IMG/VR virus record: IMGVR_UViG_3300050020_000071
Coordinates: 1 to 44,533 of that record
Length of the DNA: 44,533 bases
DNA from: a virus
Reading direction: 5' to 3' (one strand)
Shown here: one piece after another, positions 21,221 to 32,100 of the stretch
How positions within the stretch are numbered: the first letter of the stretch is position 1
Layout: every line of letters starts with the position of its first letter
Notes under the pieces: model-generated
Told to the model about the DNA's origin: nothing
Databases searched by the model: none
The model's input: only the letters and a program-made list of their open reading frames with translations
Program-made: the position numbers and the translations under genes

Positions 21221-23893
21221 TTGACTCAGGGAATAGTCCAGAGCGCGTTTACTCAGGGAGAGATTGCCCCGGCCCTCTATGGTAGAGTAGACTTTGAAGG
21301 TTACTACAAAGGACTCAAGACCTGTAGAAACATGATAGTTTCAAAGTATGGTGGAGTAGATAACCGCCCTGGTACTCAGTTTATTTCCGAAGTTAATGAT
21401 TCAACCCACCTCGCAAGGCTTATACCTTTTCAGTACAATAACCAGCAGACCTATGTTTTAGAGCTTGGTCACAAGACCATGCGGATTATTGCAAATGGCA
21501 TGTTAATAACCGGAGCCTCGGCATATAGTATAACATCCGCATCAATTTCATTAGTTGACTCCTTTTATGTCGCCACTTTCACTGTGATCAGCCATCCGTT
21601 CACTACTGGTAATTTCGTTTCGTTTACAGGTGTTGCTCCTGAATTAAGTTCAAATACTCTTTGGAACGTAACTGTTGTAGATGTTAATACAATCCAGATA
21701 ACTAACACCCCCTCAACTCTGACATGGACAGGTGGAGGTGTGGTACAAAAACCAAATAATAACATCTTGGTAGTGACAACTCCGTGGAAAGATACTGACC
21801 TTAACCAACTAAAATTCACTCAATCAGCCGATGTTATAACGGTTTGTCATCCCTTATATCCAACACAGCAGATAGAACGCATAGGTGCAACAACGTGGTT
21901 AGTAACCCCATTTCTGAACGTCAACGGGCCTTTCCAAGATATCAACGTCAATAAAGGGATAACCGTCTATGCTTCCAATGTGTCTGGTGCTGGGGTAACT
22001 GTAACCGCTTCGGGCAACCTATTCACGGCTGATATGGTGGGACTTGAATTCTATATACAGCAATCACCAGACGACACAACCCCAGCTTGGGAAGTGGATA
22101 AAGTTACGACCATCAATGATATCGTGGTCTTTGGTAATAACTTCTACCAAGCTGCGACCAATGAGACAACCGGCACAGTAGGGCCAACCGTTACAGAAGG
22201 ATCACAGCGCGACGGCAACCCTGGCGTTCTTTGGAACTATCTCCATTCTGGTTTTGGGATAGTCAAAATAACCGGCTTTACCGATGCCCAACACGTTACA
22301 ACCACGGTGATTTCAAGACTCCCTGATTTGGTAGTCAACGCAACTACCTTGGTGAATGTAACAAACGTTGTAACCGGCGATTCAATGACCTCCCAGCCGG
22401 TACAGGTTACAACTCAATTCCCTAACACGTTCGCCACAAACGACCAACTCAACCTGTCTGGTATATTGGGAGCGATTGAGGCTAACGGAACTTTCGTTAT
22501 TACGGTCATAGATAGCCAGAACTTTTATCTTAATGGCTTATTTACTTCAACAGCGTATATCTCAGGTGGCACAGCTTCTAAGACTTCCGTTGCCATTCCT
22601 TCTTATCTATGGGCGCTTGCTGCGTGGGGATCTTCGCAAGTATATCCCGGAACAACGGCTTATTTTCAAGACCGTCAATTATTTGGCGGTACAAACGGAC
22701 AGCCCTCTAATATCTGGTTAAGCACCACAGGGGGGTTTGCTGACTTCTCCGTAGGCAACCCCGTACTTGATTCGGACGCAATAACCTATAAAGTCCTTTC
22801 TAATCAGGTCAATACAATCAAGCACATGATGGAACTCACCTACCTGCTGATATTTACATCAGGCGGTATCTACATGGTTCAGGGCGGGGCGACTGGAAGT
22901 GGAGTCATAACCCCTTCGACTATCACGCTGAACTTCCAAGGTGCCAACCCTGTCAGTGATGTTGCGCCGCTGAGAATCAATAATTACGCCTTATTCATCC
23001 AACAGAAAGGTACTCAAGTAAGGACGCTGGGTTTTTCGTTCGCTGAAAACGCCTTTATAGGTCAAGATGTTACCACTATGAGCAATCATTTATTCCAGTT
23101 CTGGACGCTCAACGCCTGGGCATATCAGGAAATCCCTTACGCCTGCGTCTGGACTGTCAGGAGTGACGGTGCCCTTTTGGGGCTTACGTTCAACCCTGAA
23201 CAGCAGATAACCGGCTGGCATCGACACGACACCCAGGGTAAGTTTGAATCAGTCTGTTGCATTACAGAAGGAAGCACAGATGTTGTATATTTTATCGTCA
23301 ACCGGACTCTGAACGGGCAAACTGTCAGATGTATTGAACGCATGGCCCCCCGGCAGTTCCAAGACGTGAGAGATCAGTATTTCGTTGACTGCGGGTTAAC
23401 CTATGACGGCAGGCTGACTAATACCTTTGCTACGGTCTTCTCAGGGCTTGACCATCTTAACAGTGAGATAGTTTCAATCCTCGCTGATGGGATGGTCTTA
23501 CCGCAACAGGTTGTGTCTGGAGGTTCAGTAACCATCGACACCCCTGCCCTTGTCGTTCACGTCGGGCTGCCTTACATATCCGACTTTGAAACTCTGGATA
23601 TAGCTTCTCAACGTGCCGACGTTAGAGACAAGAAAAAGGCTGTCAATGCAGTATCGCTGATCGTGGACAAGTCCAGCGGCTTCATGGTAGGCCCAGACGT
23701 TAATGCTCTTGTACCCGTTACCCAGAGGTCAACAGAGAACTACGGCGCACCGACTGATTTGATTACAGGACTTCTGGATGAAAATATCCCCTGCGGATGG
23801 GACAAGAAAGGGCGTATATTTGTAAGACAATCCAACCCGCTGGCGCTGTCTATTCTGGCGGTAATACCTCAAGTCGAAGTAGGTGGAAATTGA
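21221..23893 (+). CDS. Tail tubular protein B / nozzle (890 aa)
   Basis: TTG start at 21221, 2 bp after the previous stop. The opening IVQSAFTQGEIAPALYGRVDFEGYYKGLKTCRN and GVDNRPGTQFISEV is the gp12-type nozzle signature ('G..Q..(S)F..GE.SP.L.GR.D...Y..G...(L).N'). Later parts are beta-rich, as expected for the nozzle propeller. Ends with an overlap (TTGA) into the gp13-like gene. Confidence 0.92.
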   Translation: MTQGIVQSAFTQGEIAPALYGRVDFEGYYKGLKTCRNMIVSKYGGVDNRPGTQFISEVNDSTHLARLIPFQYNNQQTYVLELGHKTMRIIANGMLITGASAYSITSASISLVDSFYVATFTVISHPFTTGNFVSFTGVAPELSSNTLWNVTVVDVNTIQITNTPSTLTWTGGGVVQKPNNNILVVTTPWKDTDLNQLKFTQSADVITVCHPLYPTQQIERIGATTWLVTPFLNVNGPFQDINVNKGITVYASNVSGAGVTVTASGNLFTADMVGLEFYIQQSPDDTTPAWEVDKVTTINDIVVFGNNFYQAATNETTGTVGPTVTEGSQRDGNPGVLWNYLHSGFGIVKITGFTDAQHVTTTVISRLPDLVVNATTLVNVTNVVTGDSMTSQPVQVTTQFPNTFATNDQLNLSGILGAIEANGTFVITVIDSQNFYLNGLFTSTAYISGGTASKTSVAIPSYLWALAAWGSSQVYPGTTAYFQDRQLFGGTNGQPSNIWLSTTGGFADFSVGNPVLDSDAITYKVLSNQVNTIKHMMELTYLLIFTSGGIYMVQGGATGSGVITPSTITLNFQGANPVSDVAPLRINNYALFIQQKGTQVRTLGFSFAENAFIGQDVTTMSNHLFQFWTLNAWAYQEIPYACVWTVRSDGALLGLTFNPEQQITGWHRHDTQGKFESVCCITEGSTDVVYFIVNRTLNGQTVRCIERMAPRQFQDVRDQYFVDCGLTYDGRLTNTFATVFSGLDHLNSEIVSILADGMVLPQQVVSGGSVTIDTPALVVHVGLPYISDFETLDIASQRADVRDKKKAVNAVSLIVDKSSGFMVGPDVNALVPVTQRSTENYGAPTDLITGLLDENIPCGWDKKGRIFVRQSNPLALSILAVIPQVEVGGN

Positions 23894-24351
23894 AAGCTGA
23901 GCTCATCCCCGCCAAACATGAGCATATAGCGCACATTGCGGCAAACGTCCGGGATGCAGACAGGCGGGAACTGTACGACTATATGTTACTGTCGCCAAAA
24001 GAAGCACTTGAAAGGTCGTTTGCCTCTTCAGGGTTGGTATGGACGTGGCTGATTGATGATGTGCCAGTGGTAATGTTTGGAGTTGTCCCCGCGTCTTTTC
24101 TTTCTAACACCGGGTTTCCGTGGATGATATCTACCGTGGAGGTTGAGAATCACCAACTTACTTTCTTAAGAAGATGTAAACCCGTTGTCAAAAAAATGAC
24201 GCTATGCTATTCAAGACTAGAGAATTGTGTCGCAGTATACAACGTAAAGGCGATTCAATGGTTGGCCTGGCTGGGGTTTCAATTTGGAGAGACGGAACCG
24301 ATGGGAATGTTCAAAGTTCCTTTTATCAAGTTTTACATGGAGACGAAGTGA
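23890..24351 (+). CDS. Internal virion protein A-like, GNAT-type fold (153 aa)
   Basis: TTG at 23890 overlaps the nozzle stop and follows AGGTGG; an ATG further upstream (23797) would need a long overlap. The product KAELIPAKHEHIAHIAANVRDADRRELYDYMLLSPKEALERSF matches the T7 gp13/DUF2833 family, proteins with an acetyltransferase-like fold needed for core or tail assembly. Catalysis is not assumed. GTGA overlap with the ATP-grasp gene. Confidence 0.75.
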   Translation: MKAELIPAKHEHIAHIAANVRDADRRELYDYMLLSPKEALERSFASSGLVWTWLIDDVPVVMFGVVPASFLSNTGFPWMISTVEVENHQLTFLRRCKPVVKKMTLCYSRLENCVAVYNVKAIQWLAWLGFQFGETEPMGMFKVPFIKFYMETK

Positions 24352-25655
24352 ACGAATCAGCCAAACAGACAATATCTGACCTTTCGAAGCAAAACATACT
24401 TATTCAGGACTATGGCTACTTCATGGAACTGGCAAAGGCTATGGGCGGCAAGGATGGATTTGCTAACGTCATATACGGCACTCACTGGAGATCATACAAC
24501 CCTACCCCTGACAAGGCCCACATGGGTTATTGCGTCGAGGGGATAACACACACAGAGAACGTGCAGGACTTCGAAGACATGGCAGACGTGATAGCCTTCT
24601 TCGATGTTGGGGATGGTTCGGCACAACGAAGATTGCGCCGCCAGGGAAAGAAAGTCTTTGGTGCTGGTGAGTCTGAGATTATCGAAATGGACAGGCTGAG
24701 ATTCAAGGAGATATTGACACAGGCCGGACTCCCGCAACCCCCCTATAAAGCACTGTACGGTATTGACGAACTAAGAAAGCACCTTCAAGCCCACGATGAT
24801 CTATGGGTTAAGATTGACTCCAAGTGGCGCGGTATCAAGGAAACTTGGTATCACGAGGATTGGGATTCTTCCGAAACGACCATTGATGAACTGGCACATA
24901 ATCTCGGATGTTTCCGTAAAGAGTTCAAGTTCATTGTTGAACAGTGCTGGCCTGGAATCGAAACCGGCTGCGACTTGTTTGTATCTGGTGGTAAGTACCT
25001 ACCTATCGGAACTTACGGATTCGAGGAAAAGAACGAGGGATATATTTGCAAGGCTGTAAACATTGCCGACATGCCGAAAGCAATCAAAAAGATCAACGAT
25101 GGTATGGCACTATTCTATGAGGCTTGGGATACCTGCGGGATGGTGTCTACAGAAGCGCGGATATTATGTGAAGCTCTTTATGGTTTCAAGGTAGGTGAAT
25201 CCTATTTCCTTGATGCAACCCAACGGGCAGGGAGCCCACCGGCTGAAATAATATCCGCGCTGTATACCAACCTTCCTCATATTATCAAGGCTTGCGCTAA
25301 CGGGGAGATGATAACCCCTACACCACGAGCCAAGTACGCAGCACAGGTCATCCTCAAAAGCGGAATGGCTATGAGTGAGAGCACTCCGGTATCAGTAGAT
25401 AAGGGTTTCGAGGATAGAGTGAAGTTCAGGCGGCAGTGTGTGATCGACGGGCAGACCTTTATTATTCCGATGGATGGCGATGAAATAATCGGCGCTGCCG
25501 TTGGATGGGGTAATACAAGGGAGGCCGCACAGGATATGGCGATTGAAGCCGCCGACCGCGTGAAGTGCCGCGAGCTTTATTATAACGCCAACGTGTTTGA
25601 GGATATCGCAGAAACGATTGAAACGGGTGAATCTTTAGGATTGGGCAAGTTTTGA
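24348..25655 (+). CDS. ATP-grasp ligase-like protein (435 aa)
   Basis: GTG start at 24348 (overlap GTGA). Layout like PurD/ATP-grasp ligases: VFGAGESEIIEMDRLRFKEILTQAGLPQPPYK (about residues 100-135; 'K..L...G.P.P.Y'), then DLWVKIDSKWRGIKET with ATP-binding lysines, FIVEQCWPGIETGCDLFV (the glutamate-rich strand) and a C-terminal ARILCEALYGFKVGESYF segment. Such enzymes make an amide or peptide-like bond through an acyl-phosphate. The place between tail and ejection genes suggests virion modification or an ejected enzyme; the substrate is unknown. Confidence 0.75.
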   Translation: MNESAKQTISDLSKQNILIQDYGYFMELAKAMGGKDGFANVIYGTHWRSYNPTPDKAHMGYCVEGITHTENVQDFEDMADVIAFFDVGDGSAQRRLRRQGKKVFGAGESEIIEMDRLRFKEILTQAGLPQPPYKALYGIDELRKHLQAHDDLWVKIDSKWRGIKETWYHEDWDSSETTIDELAHNLGCFRKEFKFIVEQCWPGIETGCDLFVSGGKYLPIGTYGFEEKNEGYICKAVNIADMPKAIKKINDGMALFYEAWDTCGMVSTEARILCEALYGFKVGESYFLDATQRAGSPPAEIISALYTNLPHIIKACANGEMITPTPRAKYAAQVILKSGMAMSESTPVSVDKGFEDRVKFRRQCVIDGQTFIIPMDGDEIIGAAVGWGNTREAAQDMAIEAADRVKCRELYYNANVFEDIAETIETGESLGLGKF

Positions 25656-25860
25656 TTTCACCTATCCATTTTTGAGAGAGTAGCCGATGAGTTGAGGCGA
25701 AAGGTTTTTAAGTTTGGTCTTTGAAGTTTGCAATGTAGAACGCGATCACCGTCAAGAGGCATTACACAAAAACAACTTTTTGCTTGTCAAGACGGCATGA
25801 ATATTTATTTAGTATACGAATCGTGTTACGAAAATAATAATCGTGTTACTGGGGTTATGA
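25656..25860 (+). promoter_or_regulatory. Intergenic regulatory region with 11-bp direct repeats
   Basis: The only long gap in the structural block (205 bp). It holds two copies of AATCGTGTTAC at 25819-25829 and 25839-25849, exactly 20 bp apart, ending 11 bp before the next ATG. Upstream, TTGTCA (about 25786) with an AT-rich TATTTA 16 bp later could be a promoter. There is no Shine-Dalgarno; the second repeat and GGGG precede the start. Confidence 0.5.
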
Positions 25861-26283
25861 ATGGCATTTAAAACAGGCGTAACGGAAGCTATAAGAAAAA
25901 GGAACGCCAAAGAGTTCAAGCGCGTGGAAATGCGCATCATCCCTAAAGGCGTAATGCGGGACTCATACGCCAACAGCCTCGGTGATTACTGGGTAGACGA
26001 GCATGATATATTGCAAATTCGTGCCGTGGAAATGCCGGACTTGATGTTTTCCCACTACATACTTCTTCATGAATACATGGAGGCTGTCCGTTGTTACAAA
26101 GAAGGTATCAGCCTTGAATCAATCGAAAAATGGGACGCAGACCACACAGACCATGACGACCCCGTCAGCTTGAGGGGGGCGCCATATCACAAACAACATG
26201 AGCAGTCCCTTACCCTTGAACGTATCGCCTGTATGCAGGACGGCTATGAATGGGACGTTTACGACAGCACGGAGCCGGTATGA
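25861..26283 (+). CDS. Predicted metal-binding HExxE protein (140 aa)
   Basis: Contains ILLHEYMEAV (about residues 75-84), DADHTDHDDP (about 97-106) and APYHKQHEQSLTLERI. The pattern 'LHE..E...C..G(I/V)...(A)...D.....DDP..PYH..H......E' is one I recognise from unannotated phage proteins, probably a metal-dependent hydrolase fold. ATGA-coupled to the cupin gene. Enzymatic role inferred from residues only. Confidence 0.6.
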   Translation: MAFKTGVTEAIRKRNAKEFKRVEMRIIPKGVMRDSYANSLGDYWVDEHDILQIRAVEMPDLMFSHYILLHEYMEAVRCYKEGISLESIEKWDADHTDHDDPVSLRGAPYHKQHEQSLTLERIACMQDGYEWDVYDSTEPV

Positions 26284-26732
26284 ACGAACTAGAGACAAGA
26301 GACATTAACTTTAGAAACAGCATCACCGCTGCTGTTGAGTATATGTCTACGTCTCCAGACCAGATACAAATCCACGTAGAGCCTGTTCATAGGTTCGCTG
26401 ATGGCTTGTACTCCCGCGAGTTCACTATGCCTGCCGGTTCTAATTGGGTTAGTAGAGTCCACAAGCGCGAGAACTTTGCTTTCATCATTAAAGGCTCGTG
26501 TACAGTTGTTTCCGAGAATGGTGCTATTTATTACGAAGCGCCGCAGATGCTTAAAACTCTAGCCGGTACGCAGCGATTCTTGAAGATCCACGAAGAGTGT
26601 ACTTGGGTTACAGTTCACGCCAAACCGGAAGAATTAGGCGAGGACATTGACAGGATAGAGGACTACTTTGCCTGTTTTACAATGGCTGAATACGATCAAC
26701 ACCTGATAGCAGAACAGGGGAAACTCTTATGA
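26280..26732 (+). CDS. Cupin-fold protein (150 aa)
   Basis: Start at 26280 overlaps the upstream stop (ATGA). The core VHRFADGLYSREFTMPAGSNWVSRVHKRENFAFIIKGSCTVVSENG reads as the first cupin motif region ('G...(S)R......G....(H)...(E)...(I)..G'), and the second motif region is MLKTLAGTQRFLKIHEECTWVTVH. A single metal site could use His and Glu here. Located between a HExxE protein and the gp14-like ejection protein. Confidence 0.65.
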   Translation: MNELETRDINFRNSITAAVEYMSTSPDQIQIHVEPVHRFADGLYSREFTMPAGSNWVSRVHKRENFAFIIKGSCTVVSENGAIYYEAPQMLKTLAGTQRFLKIHEECTWVTVHAKPEELGEDIDRIEDYFACFTMAEYDQHLIAEQGKLL

Positions 26733-27238
26733 GCTTTGCATGGATGGGTACTATTTCCACTGCAACGTGGATTGCTGTAGGAACTTCGGTTGCCGCAACA
26801 GCCGTATCGGCAACGGTTTCTTATGAACAAGGGCAGGCACAGAAAGCCACAGCCGACCAGAACGCCAAGAACCAGCGCCAAGCCGCAATAAGCCAGGAGA
26901 ACGTAGGGGCGCAGCAGGCCGCTGATAAAAAGTTGCAGGCGCGAAAGATTGCGGCTGCTGGAGTTGCGGCAGCTGGTGCTGGTGGCATCGACCCCTCCAC
27001 AGGGACACCATTAACTCTTTCAGGGCAGACAACAGAGTTCGGAGAACTTGACAGCCTCAGAATAATAAACAACGCCTCACGCACTGCATGGGGATATCAG
27101 GCACAAGCTGGGATTGACGAGATGCAGGGCGAACAGGCTAAGACGGCAGGAAATATGAACGCCGGGGCTACCCTACTTGGTGGCGCTTCAAGTGCGTACT
27201 TTGGATATCAGAAATCACAGGGCGGGAAACTAGGATGA
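26729..27238 (+). CDS. Internal virion protein B-like (ejection protein, 169 aa)
   Basis: Small Ala/Gln-rich protein with a hydrophobic N-terminal segment (TATWIAVGTSVAATAVSATV), a Gln/Lys-rich helix and a Gly-rich C-terminus. This matches the T7 gp14-like ejection protein in size, composition and position before gp15- and gp16-like genes. It would insert into the outer membrane after ejection (family knowledge). Confidence 0.75.
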   Translation: MSFAWMGTISTATWIAVGTSVAATAVSATVSYEQGQAQKATADQNAKNQRQAAISQENVGAQQAADKKLQARKIAAAGVAAAGAGGIDPSTGTPLTLSGQTTEFGELDSLRIINNASRTAWGYQAQAGIDEMQGEQAKTAGNMNAGATLLGGASSAYFGYQKSQGGKLG

Positions 27239-29109
27239 ACATCCCAACTCTTTCAGAATCATCCGTACAGACAACCGCAATCGGTGCCCCCCGGCAATCG
27301 CTGAACAACCCGGCTATTGATGCGCTAGGGAATGTCGGTAAGACTTTACAGGGTGTCAGTGCGGATGTTTACGACTTCAAAGCACAAGCCGACAAGACCA
27401 AAACTAAGGGGTACGTTGCCAACTACAACACAGGTGTTGTTGACCTGATGAACGGAGATTTAAAAGCAACCGGCGATCCCAGTAATTCTGATTACAAGAT
27501 AGAAAGCGGATTCCTCAGAACTGAGGGCGATAGCGCAATGCATGCCGTCCCTCAAGGTATGGAGGCGCTAAAGAAGTTCCGGCAGAAATACATCGATGGG
27601 ATTGAAGACAACAATCAAAAGATGATGTTCTCCCAAGCTACGGCAGGGGATGAAGCTGCCTACAATCTTGACCTTCAAAGGCATCAATTCAAACAGAGCA
27701 AAGTACTTGAAGAGAAAAACCACGTTGCCCTTGTTAATAGTTACCAGAATCAGGCAGGGTTACATTATCAAGACATGAATCCAGGTGGTCAGTTTGAAAA
27801 GGATATCGAGAAGATAGAGACCGCCACGCACGACTTCTTAAAGGGTAAAATATCGCCCGTGATAATGATTGACGGTAAGGCACAGGCCAACCCTACTTAT
27901 TCAGACGCCGTGAGGGAAGCCACAGCCCCAGCTTACAAGGACGCTATTGAAAAGCTGGCACTGTCAGACCCGATGGAAGCCAAGAAACAGTTGGATGCGC
28001 TGGACGCTGGCGGCAAGATCAACCTCAACATATCGGCGCGTTTGCACCACGAACTGCAACCGGCATTGGACGCTTACGAAGTTAAATCAGTAGTTGAAGG
28101 GGTTTCCGACCTCTTCCCCAAAGACGTTAATGATCCCTTTGACAGGGTTAAAATAAACAAAGCCATCGAAGCAATGAACCTCAAACCCAAAACAGAAGAC
28201 CTTGCCAAAGCCGAAGTAAAGCGCCGTGAGGCCGATTGGGAAGACTCTAAAAAGAAATACTATGCTTCAAACGCTGGCGCGGTCTATATGGATTATGCGC
28301 GGGGTTATTGGGACAAACAGCAGGAAGCCCCTGTTAATGAAATCAGAGCGTCAAAGGAATTTAGGAACCTTACCAAGGAAGAACAGGAAAAGGTACTTGA
28401 TAAAGTAGACACCGAGAACAGGGCTATACGGGCTGATAAGCATAAACAACTCACCGAAAGCAGAACAGCCGCCAACGAAGAACGCCGTCTACGTAACGAA
28501 GAGAAGCGGAACGCGAAAGACGACCAGCGAGAAATTGACAAAGCCAGAAAAGAAAGATGGGATACCGCTTTCAACGATTACTATAACAACCCCGAAAAGC
28601 TAGCCCAGATGAGCAAGGAAGAGTTTGCCGGAGTTGAGGGACAAGTAAGCCACGCTGATTATAAAAAGCTGTCTGATATACGAAAGAAGACGACCACGCC
28701 CCAGGCGCTTCACCATGCAACAATTCAGTCAGATACCCTCAAGGGAATCTTTGCTCACGCTGGTATTACCGACCCCGACGAAATCAAAAAGTTGAGCGTC
28801 ACAGCCAAGAAGTTTGTCGAACAGGAGCAAGTACGAAAAGGCGGCACGCTGTCTGCTAAAGAGACACAGGACGCAATCATACAGGGCATTCAATGGGAAG
28901 CTATCAACACCACTCAAGCTTCTGTTGCTGGGTTCAAATACGGCGGTAAAGGTGAAGCCAAAAGGCGGATGGATATTAAGGACAAGAGCTCCATCATTCC
29001 CGACTTTGATAATATTGTTTCCAAACTGGAAGAAAAACGAGGCCGGACTTTCTCAGATAGCCAACGCAAGAGACTCGCAGAAGAACTAATAAATGAGGCT
29101 AATAAATAA
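27235..29109 (+). CDS. Internal virion protein C-like (ejection protein, 624 aa)
   Basis: Mostly helical, charged protein. The opening (MNIPTLSESSVQTTAIGAPR then LNNPAIDALGNVGKTLQGV) and long coiled-coil segments (about residues 400-440, NEERRLRNEEKRNAKDDQRE) suit a T7 gp15-like component of the inner core. ATGA-coupled on both sides to other ejection genes. No enzymatic motif seen. Confidence 0.7.
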   Translation: MNIPTLSESSVQTTAIGAPRQSLNNPAIDALGNVGKTLQGVSADVYDFKAQADKTKTKGYVANYNTGVVDLMNGDLKATGDPSNSDYKIESGFLRTEGDSAMHAVPQGMEALKKFRQKYIDGIEDNNQKMMFSQATAGDEAAYNLDLQRHQFKQSKVLEEKNHVALVNSYQNQAGLHYQDMNPGGQFEKDIEKIETATHDFLKGKISPVIMIDGKAQANPTYSDAVREATAPAYKDAIEKLALSDPMEAKKQLDALDAGGKINLNISARLHHELQPALDAYEVKSVVEGVSDLFPKDVNDPFDRVKINKAIEAMNLKPKTEDLAKAEVKRREADWEDSKKKYYASNAGAVYMDYARGYWDKQQEAPVNEIRASKEFRNLTKEEQEKVLDKVDTENRAIRADKHKQLTESRTAANEERRLRNEEKRNAKDDQREIDKARKERWDTAFNDYYNNPEKLAQMSKEEFAGVEGQVSHADYKKLSDIRKKTTTPQALHHATIQSDTLKGIFAHAGITDPDEIKKLSVTAKKFVEQEQVRKGGTLSAKETQDAIIQGIQWEAINTTQASVAGFKYGGKGEAKRRMDIKDKSSIIPDFDNIVSKLEEKRGRTFSDSQRKRLAEELINEANK

Positions 29110-32100
29110 TGGCTTTCGACACGCTGTTACAGGATTTTGATAAAGAAGATGCCGCTAGTGAAAAGTCATCACTATCGAGATCCGCTATTATCACTCATAA
29201 CGTAAATCCTGTTCAGCACTCCGAGAACGTCAAGAAGGCCGGTAAACTTGGGTTGCCCCCATCTTTTGCAACTCCCGCCGCTGGCCCTGTCAACAATGAA
29301 GATATGCACGGGCTGATTGAAGAGTTCCAAAACCTGACTGGCGCGGTCAGAAAACACATGATGAAACCTGACTTCGCTAAAGTCGCTCATGACGACCATC
29401 CAACACTTACTAAGATAGAAAAGGCTCTAACTGGATTTTCAGAGGGCAGGTTTTCCGATGTAATGGGAACAGTAGGCAGTATGGCAGTGACTCCGTTTAG
29501 AATGATACCGGAGGGATTCAGGGCTATAGGTGCGGCAGCTGGTACTCTATCCGCTGGCGGTGGAGTTGATAAAGCCTTGCAATCTGGGGTTGAATCTTTG
29601 TCCCAAGATGAAACGGGTTACAAACCCCATACCCCCGCTGGCAAAAAAGTAGAGGAAAAAGTAGGCAAGGTCTTTAACTTTCTGTTCACCGACATACCGG
29701 AATTTTTGACAGAAGGGGCCATAAATACTCAAGACTACCCAGCAATTGCAGCTATGTCCACCACGGCTTTGCAGATGATACCGTTTGCCACTACCGGGGC
29801 TGAACTGGTGGCACGTTCGCACATGGGCCGGGCTAAGATACAGAACGTAGTAGATACAGTTAAAGAATCAAAACTACCAAGCAGATCACCGGAAGACTTT
29901 AAAGCCTTTGCAAAAGATGCCGCGAAAGACACCCCTCCGGTTGTAATGCCTGCTGATAAGTTTGATGCAATGTTGGCTAGTAAGGGTTTGAAACCAGAGG
30001 ACGTACTAGAAGACCCTACCCATTACTACGAAGCCAAGAGCCAAGGCAAGGGGATTGAAATACCCGCTTCTGATATAGCTGGCATGGCTGAACACATAGA
30101 CCCTGCCAATATTCAAGATATGACTCTTGACCGTAGACAGGACACTGCAACCCGCAAGAGCCTTTCCGATATGTCGCCGGAAGAACTGAAAGCCGAACTC
30201 ATGACCTCCCATGTATCAGGCATCCCCAACAGACGCGCGTATGAGACCGGAGAACGTCAACCCTTCACCGCTGCTATCGACGCCGACTCCCTCAAATGGA
30301 TCAACGATAATATGGGGCATAATACCGGCAATAAACTGCTCAAGACCATCGGGCAGGCAATCAAATCCGAAACGGACAAGGGGTATCATTTCTCCGGTGA
30401 TGAGTTTGTTATTGAGGGGGCCAGTAAAGAAGAAGTATCCGCCATAATGGACAGGGTGCAAGAACGGTTGAAGGGTGAAGAGTTATCATTCACCGCGCCT
30501 GATGGCACAAAATACAACAAGAAAGGGATTGATATAACCTACGGAATATCCGAGTCGCTTGTTGGCGCCGATGAGCTTCTACGGTCGAATAAGAAGGCGA
30601 GAGAGGCCACAGGAGAACGGGTAGGAAGAGGTGAACCGGCCAAAGGGGTTACGATTGAGAAACCAGCAGAATCTATCCGCCCTGCCGTCAAGACGGATGA
30701 AGGTATCAAGACCGGCGCTGATGGCGAACGTCACACGGATATTGTCAAGGATGCTCCCGAAGCTCAAAGAGGTTTCTTGACTCCTGATGGTAAATTCATC
30801 AAACGCCCCGCTGCTTCCAAATGGTTAGAAAAGAACCGCCCTGACTTGTTCGATAAGTTGCCGGAAGATCAAAAGGCTAAACTGCACAGTGAGGGACTTT
30901 GGGCCACTCAAGGGGTAGCTACTCCGGGTTCAAGCCCGCAACAAGTAACTCTACTCCATGCCGGAATAAATCCCCTTGACGGTGTGAAAGCCGCAATGCA
31001 GATAGCTGGCGAGATCCGAGACACAAAGACCGGCAAGGCTGTTGAAAAGCTAATGACACCTGGCCTTGATTCTGCTCACGGTATTGTTAAGGGTATTCAA
31101 TCGCTGGTACTCCCCACAGCCAAGAGTCCTGAACATCTGGCCGCTGGTGAATTGCTGGGGGCTAAACTTGGTAAGATGCACCGCAATCAGGAATCTATTG
31201 CCGCCGACCTTCGCGCCGAATCCCTGACCTTTGAGAAGATGGGCGTGAGAAACGGCAAGATAGACCTCACCCAAAACCCCGGCGTAAAGTTCATGTCTGA
31301 TATGTCCCAAGGCCGCATGATGGAGCCGAAACTTGAACGCATAGCCAAGAAGTTACGGGCACAAGAAGAAGATATGTTGAACCAACTGGAAGCCGCTGAT
31401 GCTCCCCTTTCTCAAGTCCGTGAAAACTACTTCCCCGGCATGTGGACAAATGAATCAAGGAAGGCGTTTAATCAAGCCATAGGCGGGGCTATTGAACGGG
31501 GAACGGGGGAAGGCAAGCCCCTAGCCGAATGGAGCGCAGAGGACAAGGCTTATGTGTGGGAGAGAACCAAAGACCTTCTAGCCGGTGGCAAGGGCAGTGA
31601 GAAAGACGGATTGCAATATCTCACTCGTACCCCGTTCAAGGGCAAGGAGTCTTTCCGCAAGGGTAAGGTATTTGACGACATAATGACCGCAGTCGAGTTT
31701 GGCCTTGAACCTATCAGCAACAATCCCGTTGACTTGTGGAAGTTGAAGATGGGGGAAATGGGGCGCTCTATTATGGCTAACGATGCCCTGAAAGATTGGA
31801 GAGCCAGTGGTGATGAAAAGTTCCTTCGCGTAGGCGAGCAAGTGCCGGAAGGATGGAAAAAAGTAGATGATAAATACGGTACAGTTTACGGGCCGCGTGA
31901 TATGGCTGGGGAAGATGTCTACATCGGACAGCCTATTTTAGGGCACAGAATCGTCAAAGAACCAGTAGCTGACGTTCTCAATAACTATCTTTCTTCATCC
32001 ATGTACAATAACAAGTATTTTGGCACTCTTTACAAGGGCTACATGGGAGCTGCTAACGCCCTGAATCAATCACAGCTTGGGGTAGGTTCGTTCTTCCATG

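Noticed and set aside
23797-23889. Longer start for the gp13-like gene
   Set aside because: The added residues overlap the conserved end of the nozzle gene and lack a ribosome site; TTG at 23890 fits family length and overlap style.
24204-24347. Longer start for the ATP-grasp gene
   Set aside because: Would overlap the gp13-like gene by about 150 bp; GTG at 24348 overlaps the stop in the same GTGA style used elsewhere in this genome.
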